From NCBI GenBank assembly GCA_904393845.1, contig CAJFNB010000009.1, positions 1-36,962 on the forward strand: a DNA stretch of 36,962 bases, given 5' to 3'. Source of the DNA: Alloclostridium intestinigallinarum. GTDB lineage: Bacteria; Bacillota; Clostridia; Christensenellales; UBA3700. Shown piece by piece: positions 24,259 to 32,097 of this stretch (positions are counted from its first letter, which is position 1; each line of letters starts with the position of its first letter). Made by a program: the position numbers and the translations under genes. Below the pieces are notes generated by a model, which saw nothing but the letters and a program-made list of their open reading frames with translations, made no database searches and was not told where the DNA came from.

Positions 24259-25182
24259 TTATTTCTTTTTCTTCTCTTCCCGGCGTTTGTCGTTGATAAC
24301 AGTCAGCGCCTTTTCGTCGATAAGGGTTATTCCTTCCTGCTTTGCGATTTCCACCATCTGGGTGAGCGCGGCTTTTAAGAACACGCGCGGGATTTTGGTA
24401 AGTTTGCCGCACGCTTCGCGCGTGAACTTCACTTCGGGGTCTATACGCTCCGCGGCGTAGATGACGGAATTCACGTCCCCTTCCTTCGCCTGGATTTTTT
24501 CGGCGATAGGACGGCGGAAACGCGAGTACCAGAAATTGATGCTGTCGCGGTAGCCGTAGTCCACGGGCACGGACGGGAAACCGCCCGCCTTCACGCCGTT
24601 TATTATCGTGTCGTAATACTTGCCCTTCATCCAGATTTTATCTATTTTCAGGATAAAGTGCGCGCCCCATTTGCTGGTTATGCCGTTAAAACTGCGGTAG
24701 GGCGGCTCGTAGCCTTCCAGATTGCCCGCCTTGTCCTCGAAAGCGTTTTCCAGACTGTCGTCCCACGTGCATTCGAACACCTGGAAGGCTTCCTGCACAA
24801 TCTTAGGGCGGCTGCCGTCAATTTTGCTCGGACTGAGCGTGAACAGGCAGTTTTTCATCTTCTCTTCCGTCGTGTCGCCGGGGAAGCCGAGGCGCACCGC
24901 CTCGCGGAAGTACCTTCTGTCGTCGGGAATGAAGTTGAGCGAAACTTTTTTATTGCGCAGTATGTTCTGCGCGGTGTTGGAGCTGTTGCGGCATTCCAGC
25001 AGCATGGCGTAATAATCCTTACCCGCGATATAGTAGGGGAAACACAGCGAATAAGACCCCAGATTGGTCATGCCGTTTTCCGCCACCGTGCCCGCAAGTA
25101 CGGTGGGCATAGGGAAAAACGCGGACGTCTGGTAAAAGTTGTCCACAATGCGTAAATCTCTGAAACCGTCTTCTTTACCCAT
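24259..25182 (-). CDS. Flavin-reductase-like protein with C-terminal PCP_red-like domain
   Basis: 307 residues. The first 200 resemble the FMN-binding split-barrel flavin reductase family (FFPMPTVLAGTVAENGMTNLGSYSLCFPYYIAGKDYYAMLLECRNSSNTAQNI), with a family-typical start where the Cys/Ser-rich loop binds FMN. The last 55 (CGKLTKIPRVFLKAALTQMVEIAKQEGITLIDEKAL) resemble the small helical PCP_red domain found on protochlorophyllide-reductase and related redox proteins. It is probably a cytoplasmic FMN protein reducing an unknown substrate; this organism shows no sign of photosynthesis. AAGGAG upstream supports the start. It is monocistronic, with a clear promoter and terminator. Confidence 0.72.
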   Translation of the reverse strand: MGKEDGFRDLRIVDNFYQTSAFFPMPTVLAGTVAENGMTNLGSYSLCFPYYIAGKDYYAMLLECRNSSNTAQNILRNKKVSLNFIPDDRRYFREAVRLGFPGDTTEEKMKNCLFTLSPSKIDGSRPKIVQEAFQVFECTWDDSLENAFEDKAGNLEGYEPPYRSFNGITSKWGAHFILKIDKIWMKGKYYDTIINGVKAGGFPSVPVDYGYRDSINFWYSRFRRPIAEKIQAKEGDVNSVIYAAERIDPEVKFTREACGKLTKIPRVFLKAALTQMVEIAKQEGITLIDEKALTVINDKRREEKKKK

Positions 25183-25217
25183 AATATCTTAACTCTCCTT
25201 ATTTATTCTCTCTATAT

Positions 25218-25246
25218 ATTTTACTACCTTTATCCGCTATTTTCAA
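25218..25246 (-). promoter_or_regulatory. Promoter of the flavin-reductase-like gene
   Basis: Minus strand: TTGAAA (25241-25246), 17 bases, TAAAAT (25218-25223). Confidence 0.7.
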
Positions 25247-25285
25247 GAGTGATTTACCTGTTTTTTACCATCGGGACGCATTTGC

Positions 25286-25314
25286 TTGCGTATACGGAGC
25301 GCTCGCGGTATAAT
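25286..25314 (+). promoter_or_regulatory. Promoter of the AEC transporter gene
   Basis: TTGCGT (25286-25291), 17 bases, TATAAT (25309-25314). Start near 25321, so the leader is only about 15 bases. Confidence 0.65.
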
Positions 25315-25335
25315 TCTTGCGGTGACAGGCAAAAA

Positions 25336-26286
25336 ATGAACGAATTTCTGATAACTCTCGCAACGGTGGGCATAATGCTGGCTTACGCAGTGCCCGGATA
25401 TATACTCATAAAGGTAAAGGCGGTAAAGGCGGACAGCATTTCCGCATTTTCCAAACTGCTGATGTACGTATGCCAGCCCTTTCTGACGCTGTATTCCTTC
25501 AACCGTGCGGAGTTCACGCCCGAACTTGGCGTAAACCTTTTGATATTTTTCGCGCTGGTCACCGCGCTCCAGCTCGCGTTCATCGGCATAATGTGCCTTA
25601 TATTCCGCAAAAAGCGCGACGACGTGCGTTACCGCGTGGCTTCCATAGCAAGCGTGCTTTCCAACTGCTCGTTTCTGGGAGTGCCCATACTCGAAGCGCT
25701 CTTCCCCGACTGGGCGAACGCGCCCGCCTATTCCATGGTTTTCTTCTTCTCCATGTCGCTTCTGGGCTGGACGCTCGTTTCCGCCGTATATACGCTTGAC
25801 AGGCGTTATATCAGCGTAAAAAAAGCCCTGCTCAATCCCGCGACAATCTCGCTGGCAATTGCGCTCCCCTTCTTCCTGACCGGATTCAAGATTTCCGCGG
25901 AGAACGGCTGGTTTTTGGGACAGCTGGAAAATATGATAACCGTACTTGCGCGCATGACCACTCCGCTTTGTATGCTGATAATGGGTATGCGCCTTGCCAC
26001 CGTGCCGGTAAAATCAATATTCACCGAACCGCTGGCTTATCTGTGCATTGCGATAAAACAGATAGTATTCCCCCTCGTAACGCTCGGCCTGCTCACCCTT
26101 ATGGGTCTTGACGAAGAGTTGCAGTGGTGTATGTACGTAATGTGCGCGTGCCCCATCGCCTCGCTCGTGCTCAATTACGCGGAACTTGTGGGGCAGGGCC
26201 GCGAAATGGCGGCAAAATGCGTGCTTCTGGGCACGATATCATGCGTAGTCACCCTTCCGCTGCTCTCTCTTCTGATAGGCGTTTAG
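25336..26286 (+). CDS. AEC-family (auxin-efflux-carrier-type) transporter
   Basis: 316 residues from ATG 25336; a longer frame to 25249 runs through the promoter and is rejected. About ten membrane helices are visible, arranged as two inverted halves. Family marks are KLLMYVCQPFLTLYSF in helix 2, SNCSFLGVPILEALFP in the first half and TTPLCMLIMGMRLA in the second. These carriers move organic anions such as malate, other carboxylates or amino-acid derivatives across the membrane; the substrate here is unknown. Only a weak ACAGG precedes the ATG on a very short leader. Confidence 0.9.
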   Translation: MNEFLITLATVGIMLAYAVPGYILIKVKAVKADSISAFSKLLMYVCQPFLTLYSFNRAEFTPELGVNLLIFFALVTALQLAFIGIMCLIFRKKRDDVRYRVASIASVLSNCSFLGVPILEALFPDWANAPAYSMVFFFSMSLLGWTLVSAVYTLDRRYISVKKALLNPATISLAIALPFFLTGFKISAENGWFLGQLENMITVLARMTTPLCMLIMGMRLATVPVKSIFTEPLAYLCIAIKQIVFPLVTLGLLTLMGLDEELQWCMYVMCACPIASLVLNYAELVGQGREMAAKCVLLGTISCVVTLPLLSLLIGV

Positions 26287-26398
26287 CTTTTTTGCACAAT
26301 TTTTAATTTACCGTTACTCATAAATTACGCCTTATATGTGCGTTTTGTGTTATTTGCAACTTTTTCGCAAAAAAATTTTTTATTTTACATTAAATCTG

Positions 26399-26427
26399 TT
26401 GACATTGCCGCGTTTTGCGTGTATAGT
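26399..26427 (+). promoter_or_regulatory. Strong promoter of the VirD4-like operon
   Basis: TTGACA (26399-26404, perfect), 17 bases, TATAGT (26422-26427). An A/T-run block (26369-26398) lies directly upstream, like an UP element. The leader of about 30 bases carries AAGGAGG. This is the strongest-looking promoter in the window. Confidence 0.8.
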
Positions 26428-26463
26428 GTAACCATAAGTTAAGTTTTGATAAGGAGGTTTTTT

Positions 26464-27378
26464 ATGGTCAATAGTTTTGCCATTTCCGATTGTTACGAAC
26501 CCGCAACCGCCTGTCTTGAAGCCGCGGTACTGCTTTCCAACGGCAGTAACGGAGCTTACGAGGCGGACGCGCGCGGCGTTATCAGGCTGATATGCCTCGC
26601 CTACGACCGCGAAGACGTGTCGGCGGAGCTGGAATACGCGCTTTTGCACCAGCTTTGCGACATAAAGACGTCTATCGACGGACGAATCTTTCTTTCGCAG
26701 AATATGAGTATCGAGGGGGCGGACGAGGACGTGCAGCTGCTGGCGCAGAACAAGTGCCGCATACTGTGCGATTTTTCCGCCATGATAAAAAATTCCCCCG
26801 ATATTTCCGCATACCACTGCCTTGACTACTCTTTCGTGCGCACCTACAACGCGGGCGTAAGATACGCCGAACTTTCCGCCGCGTCGGCGGCGGGGAATCC
26901 CGCAATAGTCAGGCAGGTAGGCATTATGCAGGCGCTGGGAATAGGCTGTGAAAAAAACGCGGGCAACGCCATACGCCGGCTTAAACAGTGCGCCATGTGG
27001 GGCGATATATGTTCCATGCGGCTTCTTGCCAAACTCCACGCCGGAGAGGGAGAACGGGAGCGCGCGGAAACCGCTGCCGAGCTGGCAAACCTGTGTTCCG
27101 TCTATCTGAAAGAGGGAATCACCGTACTGCCCGACGCGGTGCAGAAAAAAGAAAAGAAAGAGGCGGTGGAGCTGTACAACTGCGTATCCACCATTTACTA
27201 CGATCTGGTCATGCGCGGACGTCTGCGGAACATAGACCTTTCTTTCGTGGAAGCGCTGCTGCACACGAAGAGTTACTCAAAGCGCATGGAGCACATCAAT
27301 AACTACAAACAGGAGCTGTGGAAAGACGAGACGAATCCCGGCGCGAAGATTTCCGCTCCGATAGGTTTCAGGGGGTAA
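26464..27378 (+). CDS. Helical-repeat protein of unknown function, partner of the VirD4-like ATPase
   Basis: 304 residues from ATG 26464, eight bases after AAGGAGG. I do not recognise a family with confidence. The middle (residues 130-200) resembles Sel1/TPR-type helical repeats: AGVRYAELSAASAAGNPAIVRQVGIMQALGIGCEKNAGNAIRRLKQCAMWGDICSMRLLAKLHAGEG. No signal peptide or membrane segment is present. It is five bases ahead of the VirD4-like gene under the same strong promoter, so it may be an adaptor presenting substrates to, or regulating, that ATPase. Confidence 0.75.
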   Translation: MVNSFAISDCYEPATACLEAAVLLSNGSNGAYEADARGVIRLICLAYDREDVSAELEYALLHQLCDIKTSIDGRIFLSQNMSIEGADEDVQLLAQNKCRILCDFSAMIKNSPDISAYHCLDYSFVRTYNAGVRYAELSAASAAGNPAIVRQVGIMQALGIGCEKNAGNAIRRLKQCAMWGDICSMRLLAKLHAGEGERERAETAAELANLCSVYLKEGITVLPDAVQKKEKKEAVELYNCVSTIYYDLVMRGRLRNIDLSFVEALLHTKSYSKRMEHINNYKQELWKDETNPGAKISAPIGFRG

Positions 27379-27383
27379 AGAAT

Positions 27384-29234
27384 ATGAGTATATCCGATAA
27401 ATATATGCAAAGTTACATCTCCGCCCATATGGAAAATTCCCGTGAGATAGACTACACGGAGATTCCCGAAAGCATGGGGTTGGAAAAGTATTTTTACGAC
27501 GAACTGCCGGAAAAGGAAGTCCGCGGCTATCCCGTGGCGAGCGACTTTGTCGCGCCGGACGGAACAGCGTACTCCATGACGGAATACGAAAAGCTGGGCG
27601 CGGAAGAGAGGAAGAAGTGCCGTCTGCGCTACTACTATCTGCCCCCTCTGCACGAGATATATCTCGGTTCTACGGGAAGCGGTAAGACGACGGGCTGTAT
27701 AGAGCCTCAGCTGAGGGCGATTTCCTCGCAGAAAAACAAGCCGAACATCTTCGTGACAGACCCCAAGGGCGAACTGTTCAACCACAACGCGGAACATCTG
27801 AAAAAGATGGGCTACCGCACTTTCGTGCTCAACTTCAAGAACACTACCCGTTCCAACAAGTGGAATCCGCTTTCCGACCTGCTGGACGTGCTGAAAAAGA
27901 TAAAGGATATGCGTGCGAGCGCGCCCGAACCGCGCACGGGCAAGATTCCCGACGACATTCCCAAAGCCGCGCCCTCTTCCGCCTTTACTTCGGGAAGGTA
28001 CTACCTGTTCGACGGCAGCGCGTTCCCTACCATTTCCATGGCGAAACAGATGAAGACGGTGAAGGAAACCGACCTGAACGTGGAGCTTTCCTCCCTCATA
28101 AACCAGCTGGGCAATATGTTCATCAAGGTGGAGAGCACGAAAGACCCCACCTGGGAAAAGGCGGCGCAGGACCAGGTCAAGGGCTTTTTACAGGCGATGT
28201 GCGACTATCTGCTCGACCCGTTCAGCGGCTTCACGGAAGATATGTTCACCATATACACGATGACGCAGTTTTTCAGCGTGCTGCGGCGCGGCATGATGAG
28301 CCGCGGCGACACGCGCTACCGCCCCGACATATTCACGCACCCGCTCATAAAGCGGCTGCCGCGCCAGACGCAGAATATGTTTACCACGGTTTTCGCCGCC
28401 TCGCCCATAACCATGCTGTCCTATCTGAGCGTACTGGGCAACAGCCTCGGACCGTGGTGCAAGCCGCACGTCTACGCGCTTACCACGGGCAACGACGTGG
28501 AACTTTTCGACGAGGACGACACCCCGTTCGCCATTTTCGTCATCACGCGCGACTACGAATCCAGCGATTACGACATAGCCGCGCTGTTCGTGGACTGGGT
28601 ATACCGCAATATGGTGGAGCACGCGGAAGAGTGCGAGGTGAAGAACAAGCCGTACCGCGAAACGCACTTCCTTCTGGACGAATTCGGCAACATACCGCGC
28701 ATAAACTCCTTTGAAAACAAGATAGCCACTTCGCGCTCGCGCAAGATATACTTCCACCTGGTACTGCAATCTTACGCCCAGCTGGAAAACGTGTACAACG
28801 TCACCGCAAACGGCCCCGCCGCGATAATAAAGGACAACTGCAACAGCATAAATTTCCTTGGCTCGCAGAACGTGGAGACCAAAAAGTCGTTTTCTTCCGA
28901 CTGCGGTTCCACTTCCGTGCTTTCGCCGATAGTCAGGCTGAGCGACGAAGGCGGCACCCTGCCCATATCCACCGTTCCGCTCATGCCGCTGAGCAGACTG
29001 GACCTGATAACGCCCGGCGACATATACTGCAAGCGCATTTTCTCGCCGCTTATCAAGGCGCGCTACGTGCGCAGTTACGTTGCGGCGGCGCACGGCGATT
29101 ATCCCGGCTTTTCACCCGCGCGCGGTCTGACGGAGTTCACCCCCGTCACCCTGCAACCTTACGTGGGCGAAAAATTCCAGTTCGCGCAACTCAACGCGGA
29201 CGACGTCCTGACCTGGGAAAAACGCTCTTTTTAA
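27384..29234 (+). CDS. VirD4/TraG-like coupling-protein ATPase without membrane anchor
   Basis: 616 residues from ATG 27384; an upstream in-frame ATG at 27318 lies inside the previous gene. Walker A GSTGSGKTT (95-103), VTDPKGELF (124-132) and Walker B FLLDEFGNI (429-437) are diagnostic of the type IV coupling protein family. An inserted segment of about 60 residues follows the first lobe. No transmembrane segment lies in the first 95 residues, unlike VirD4, so the ATPase is predicted to be soluble or tethered by a partner. No relaxase or other type IV secretion gene is in the window. It may pump DNA or protein in an unusual system, or be a remnant put to other use. Confidence 0.9.
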   Translation: MSISDKYMQSYISAHMENSREIDYTEIPESMGLEKYFYDELPEKEVRGYPVASDFVAPDGTAYSMTEYEKLGAEERKKCRLRYYYLPPLHEIYLGSTGSGKTTGCIEPQLRAISSQKNKPNIFVTDPKGELFNHNAEHLKKMGYRTFVLNFKNTTRSNKWNPLSDLLDVLKKIKDMRASAPEPRTGKIPDDIPKAAPSSAFTSGRYYLFDGSAFPTISMAKQMKTVKETDLNVELSSLINQLGNMFIKVESTKDPTWEKAAQDQVKGFLQAMCDYLLDPFSGFTEDMFTIYTMTQFFSVLRRGMMSRGDTRYRPDIFTHPLIKRLPRQTQNMFTTVFAASPITMLSYLSVLGNSLGPWCKPHVYALTTGNDVELFDEDDTPFAIFVITRDYESSDYDIAALFVDWVYRNMVEHAEECEVKNKPYRETHFLLDEFGNIPRINSFENKIATSRSRKIYFHLVLQSYAQLENVYNVTANGPAAIIKDNCNSINFLGSQNVETKKSFSSDCGSTSVLSPIVRLSDEGGTLPISTVPLMPLSRLDLITPGDIYCKRIFSPLIKARYVRSYVAAAHGDYPGFSPARGLTEFTPVTLQPYVGEKFQFAQLNADDVLTWEKRSF

Positions 29235-29246
29235 TTCGGTATGCGC

Positions 29247-29283
29247 AAAAAAAGCGGCATTGGTGTTCAATGCCGCTTTTTTT
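29247..29283. terminator. Perfect bidirectional terminator
   Basis: A 15-bp perfect stem (29247-29261 with 29269-29283) with a 7-base loop. A7 on one side and T7 on the other serve the convergent VirD4-like and YbjN-like genes. Confidence 0.93.
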
Positions 29284-29333
29284 GTATGCGTTTTGCTTTC
29301 CTGGCGTTGCCGCGCAGCCGCGCCTTTTGCGGA

Positions 29334-29807
29334 TTACGGTCTGAACATGGCGATACACTCTTCCATATCCGCCCTGCCTTCGGCAAAAGCGCCGAACGCG
29401 AGGTTGAGCCTGGTAATTTCCACCTCTATCACGCCCAGGAACATATGGAAGAAGTTCTCGTCCTCTATCTCACAGCCTTCGACCATGCTTTTCGCGCAGT
29501 ACTCCACCTTTTCCGCCAGCGGATCGTACGTCAGATATCCGCGCAGAAGCATATTGTTCACCGCGTTTATCATAAACAGCGTTTCTTGCATTTTTTCCAC
29601 GGGGACGGAGCAGCCCAGATATACCTGCAGAATAAGAGTCGTGTCGTCCACCGTTATGACGCCGTCTATCTTGTTGTCGTTGTCGTCGGCAAGGTTTTCA
29701 AGATGTATGACCCTGATTTTCCCCATGTTGCTTATACTGTGGCTTATCCCCTGGGAATTGAGATAAAAGGAGCATTTGTCCGTCAGAGTTTTTTGTGTTT
29801 CCGCCAT
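29334..29807 (-). CDS. YbjN-like protein, copy B
   Basis: 157 residues with the YbjN/type III-chaperone-like alpha-beta fold: a start MAETQKTLTDKCSFYLNSQG, then strands GVITVDDTTLILQVYLG and a helix EKMQETLFMINAVNNMLLRGYLTYD. It is a paralogue of the protein at 30858-31325; both begin MAETQ-x-TL and share the order of strands and helices. Function unknown; members bind partner proteins rather than catalyse. GAGGTG precedes the ATG. It is 55 bases after the GH43-like gene and is probably the last gene of that transcript. Confidence 0.72.
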   Translation of the reverse strand: MAETQKTLTDKCSFYLNSQGISHSISNMGKIRVIHLENLADDNDNKIDGVITVDDTTLILQVYLGCSVPVEKMQETLFMINAVNNMLLRGYLTYDPLAEKVEYCAKSMVEGCEIEDENFFHMFLGVIEVEITRLNLAFGAFAEGRADMEECIAMFRP

Positions 29808-29862
29808 ATATGTATCACCTCGTTAAAATTATTTGTACGAATTTATGCCGCGCGGACGCTTT

Positions 29863-30861
29863 TTAAGAAAACGCCTCTTCGAGCCTTTGCGCCGTATCCG
29901 CGCTTATCGCCATGACGCTGCCGTGGCGGGGCGAAAAGTCAAGTTCGTAATCGTAAGGCGCGACGCGTTTGAAGTTGTGCATATCGCCTGTCTGCTGCAT
30001 TACGAATTTGCCGGAGCTGTAACAGTCGAGCATCATCACCCATTCGCCCGTTCCGGCTATGTTGTAGATGCAGTTGCCCTCCACGTTCGTATTGTAAAGA
30101 CTGACGACCCCTTCGTATTCGTAATGCCCCGTAAGCGACCGCGACGTGGCAAGACAAATTTTCGCCTCGTTTTCGTCCTTGTAATACAGATAGTAGGTGT
30201 CGCCCGCCTTGACTATATCGCCGTCTATCGCGTCCTTGCCCGAATCGGGAGCGTAGAGAATACGCGGCTCGCCGCAAAGACTCTGCATATCCTCGGAATA
30301 GGCGTACCACAGGACCGTTCCGCTCCACCCCTGCTCTCCGTCGGTGCAGTTCGCCCAGTACACCATATACATACCCTTTTCCCCGTCCCATATAGCCTGG
30401 GGCGCCCACGCGCGCACGGTATCGGGAATAAGCGGCTCTATGTCTACGTTGTATTCCGTCCAGTTTATCAGGTCGTCGGACTTGAACACCGTAAAGGCGT
30501 GGTTGGACGACCAGCCCAGCTCGCTGCGCATATCCGTGGCGATAATGCAGTACGTCCCGTCGTTCATGGCGAATATATACGGATCGCGCACGCTCCCCGT
30601 GCCCGTCGTGCTCCGCAGTACCGGTCCTTCGCCCACGGGAGTGAAGTTATACCCGTCACGGCTCAGCGCGAAATATATCCTCTCTTCTTCCGGCTCGTTG
30701 CCGGTAAAGTACGCCATCAGATACGCGGTATCCGAATCGCCGCGCGCCGGTTCGGCATAGTCGATAATTCCCGTAAAATACAGCGAAAGCGGCACTACCA
30801 CCGCCGCCAGAATAACAAGCGCCGCCGCGGTTATTATGATCGCCCTCTTTTTCGCCGTCAC
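29863..30861 (-). CDS. Membrane-anchored GH43-like five-bladed propeller protein
   Basis: 332 residues. Residues 8-30 are a membrane anchor (RAIIITAAALVILAAVVVPL), with the rest outside. The propeller has marks of family 43-type glycosidases: SVRDPYIF (90-97) with the probable base Asp93, ELGWSSNHAFTVFKSDDLINW, RAWAPQAIWDGEKGMYMVYWA, and AIDGDIVKAGDTYYLYYKD with a probable second acidic residue. It probably cleaves arabinose- or xylose-containing chains outside the cell. It begins with GTG at 30861, overlapping the stop of the upstream YbjN-like gene by four bases (GTGA), so translation is coupled. A damaged copy lies at 31430-31942. Confidence 0.82.
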   Translation of the reverse strand: MTAKKRAIIITAAALVILAAVVVPLSLYFTGIIDYAEPARGDSDTAYLMAYFTGNEPEEERIYFALSRDGYNFTPVGEGPVLRSTTGTGSVRDPYIFAMNDGTYCIIATDMRSELGWSSNHAFTVFKSDDLINWTEYNVDIEPLIPDTVRAWAPQAIWDGEKGMYMVYWANCTDGEQGWSGTVLWYAYSEDMQSLCGEPRILYAPDSGKDAIDGDIVKAGDTYYLYYKDENEAKICLATSRSLTGHYEYEGVVSLYNTNVEGNCIYNIAGTGEWVMMLDCYSSGKFVMQQTGDMHNFKRVAPYDYELDFSPRHGSVMAISADTAQRLEEAFS

Positions 30862-31325
30862 TTATTGATCTCTTCCATAAATTCGGAAAAATTCAATATT
30901 CCCTTGCTGAGCATGAAGAGTTTGTCGTTATAATCGTCCACGCTGCGTAAAAGAATGCGGATAAGTTCCATAAATATGCCGCCCGTTTCCACGGTGCAGT
31001 CGTTGAAACAGTTGGTCACCCTGTAAATAACTATCCCTTCCTTGCTGTCGAAGTCCAGACTGCCGAAAACCAGCTTTCTGTTTATCTCGTTCACCGCCAT
31101 AATACCGTCCACCAGCTTTTCCCCCGAAAACCTGGCGGGTATAAGGGAGTAGAGCGATACGACCCCGCCTATAAACCTTATCGTACAGTTCATCTGCAAG
31201 TCGTCGCCCGACGCGGTAAAGTTGATTATATCAGAATCTTCTATTCTGTCGACGCTGTATTTCACCCCGCCGTCGTCAAGACAGGCACAGCACTTTTCGA
31301 ACAGGGTCTGTTGTGTTTCCGCCAT
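30858..31325 (-). CDS. YbjN-like protein, copy A
   Basis: 155 residues, same fold and start (MAETQQTLFEKCCACLDDGG) as copy B: strands MNCTIRFIGGVVSLYSLIP, helix GEKLVDGIMAVNEINRKLVFGSLDFD, then a C-terminal helix. It is the first gene behind the promoter at 31358-31386, with GGGGAGG before the ATG, and its stop overlaps the GTG start of the GH43-like gene. The pairing of a small cytoplasmic YbjN-like protein with an anchored propeller protein occurs twice here, suggesting the two work together. Confidence 0.75.
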   Translation of the reverse strand: MAETQQTLFEKCCACLDDGGVKYSVDRIEDSDIINFTASGDDLQMNCTIRFIGGVVSLYSLIPARFSGEKLVDGIMAVNEINRKLVFGSLDFDSKEGIVIYRVTNCFNDCTVETGGIFMELIRILLRSVDDYNDKLFMLSKGILNFSEFMEEINK

Positions 31326-31357
31326 AATTGTTCCTCCCCGGATTTTCAGCTACATAT

Positions 31358-31386
31358 ATCATACCTTAAAGCACCGTATTTTTCAA
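31358..31386 (-). promoter_or_regulatory. Promoter of the YbjN-GH43-YbjN transcript
   Basis: Minus strand: TTGAAA (31381-31386), 17 bases, TATGAT (31358-31363). Confidence 0.7.
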
Positions 31387-31429
31387 TACGTTTGCCCCAT
31401 ATTTTACATTACGGCGGGTTTTTTATGTT

Positions 31430-31942
31430 TTATATTGACGTAAGCCGTTTGTATTCTTCTCCGCTTATAGCCGTTACGCTGCCGTGGCGGGGCGAAAAGT
31501 CCACGGAATAATCGTTTTTGTTTACGCGCCTGAAATTGAGCATATCGTCCGTCTGCTGCATGAAGAATCTGCCGTATTTGTAGCTGTCCATAAACATGAC
31601 CCACTTGTCCGTCCCGGCGATATTGTAGATGAAACTGCCCTCTACGGCGTGGTTGGACGTCCAGCCAAGCCCGCTCTGCATATCGGTGGCAAGAAGGTAA
31701 TAGTACCCGTCCTCTCCTTTCAGAATATACGGGTCGCGCGCGCAGCCGGTGCCCGTGCTCTGTTCCACCATCGCCCTTCCGCCGTTCAGCGGAGTGTAAT
31801 TGTAGCCGTCGTCGCTCACGGCGAAACTTATGCGCTCTTCTTCCGGCGTATTGCCGCTGAAGTACGCCATGAGGTAATAACCTTCTCCCCGCGCGGGCTC
31901 GGCGTAATCAATATAGCCCATGCAGTAAAGCACGACGGGCAC
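31430..31942 (-). pseudogene. Decayed copy of the GH43-like gene
   Basis: The frame keeps the beginning (GYIDYAEPARG, CARDPYI) and end (DFSPRHGSV) of the intact protein at 29863-30861. After LGWTSNHA it jumps directly to VEGSFIYNIAG. Compared with the intact paralogue, residues 123-259 (137 residues) are missing in frame, removing the middle blades and presumed catalytic acids. Upstream, the frame continues to about 32010 with a hydrophobic stretch like the old anchor, but no ATG, good start codon or ribosome site is seen. Only a GTG inside the hydrophobic stretch (31942) is available. The protein, if made, should be inactive. Confidence 0.75.
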
Positions 31943-32060
31943 GACAACCGCCGCCGCAACGCACGCGTAACGCCGGTCAAAGCGCGGCGGCAGACGCCGT
32001 TTTTCCCCGTTTACGGCGGGTTTTACGACAAAACACTTTCGCCGCGCGCGTATAAAAGTC

Positions 32061-32089
32061 TTGTTTTTTTCCGCGATATACTTTATAAT
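32061..32089 (+). promoter_or_regulatory. Promoter of dnaA (leaderless)
   Basis: TTGTTT (32061-32066), 17 bases, TATAAT (32084-32089), eight bases to ATG 32098. The alternative ATG at 32092 is two bases from the -10 box, too close to be transcribed. Confidence 0.7.
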
Positions 32090-32097
32090 AAATGCGT

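Noticed and set aside
26399..29234. Integrative conjugative element around the VirD4-like gene.
   Set aside because: No relaxase, integrase, VirB-type gene or attachment repeats are present within the window; only the ATPase and one partner are seen.
31943..32097. oriC next to dnaA.
   Set aside because: No cluster of TTATCCACA-type DnaA boxes and no AT-rich 13-mer repeats could be found in this short stretch or after the operon.
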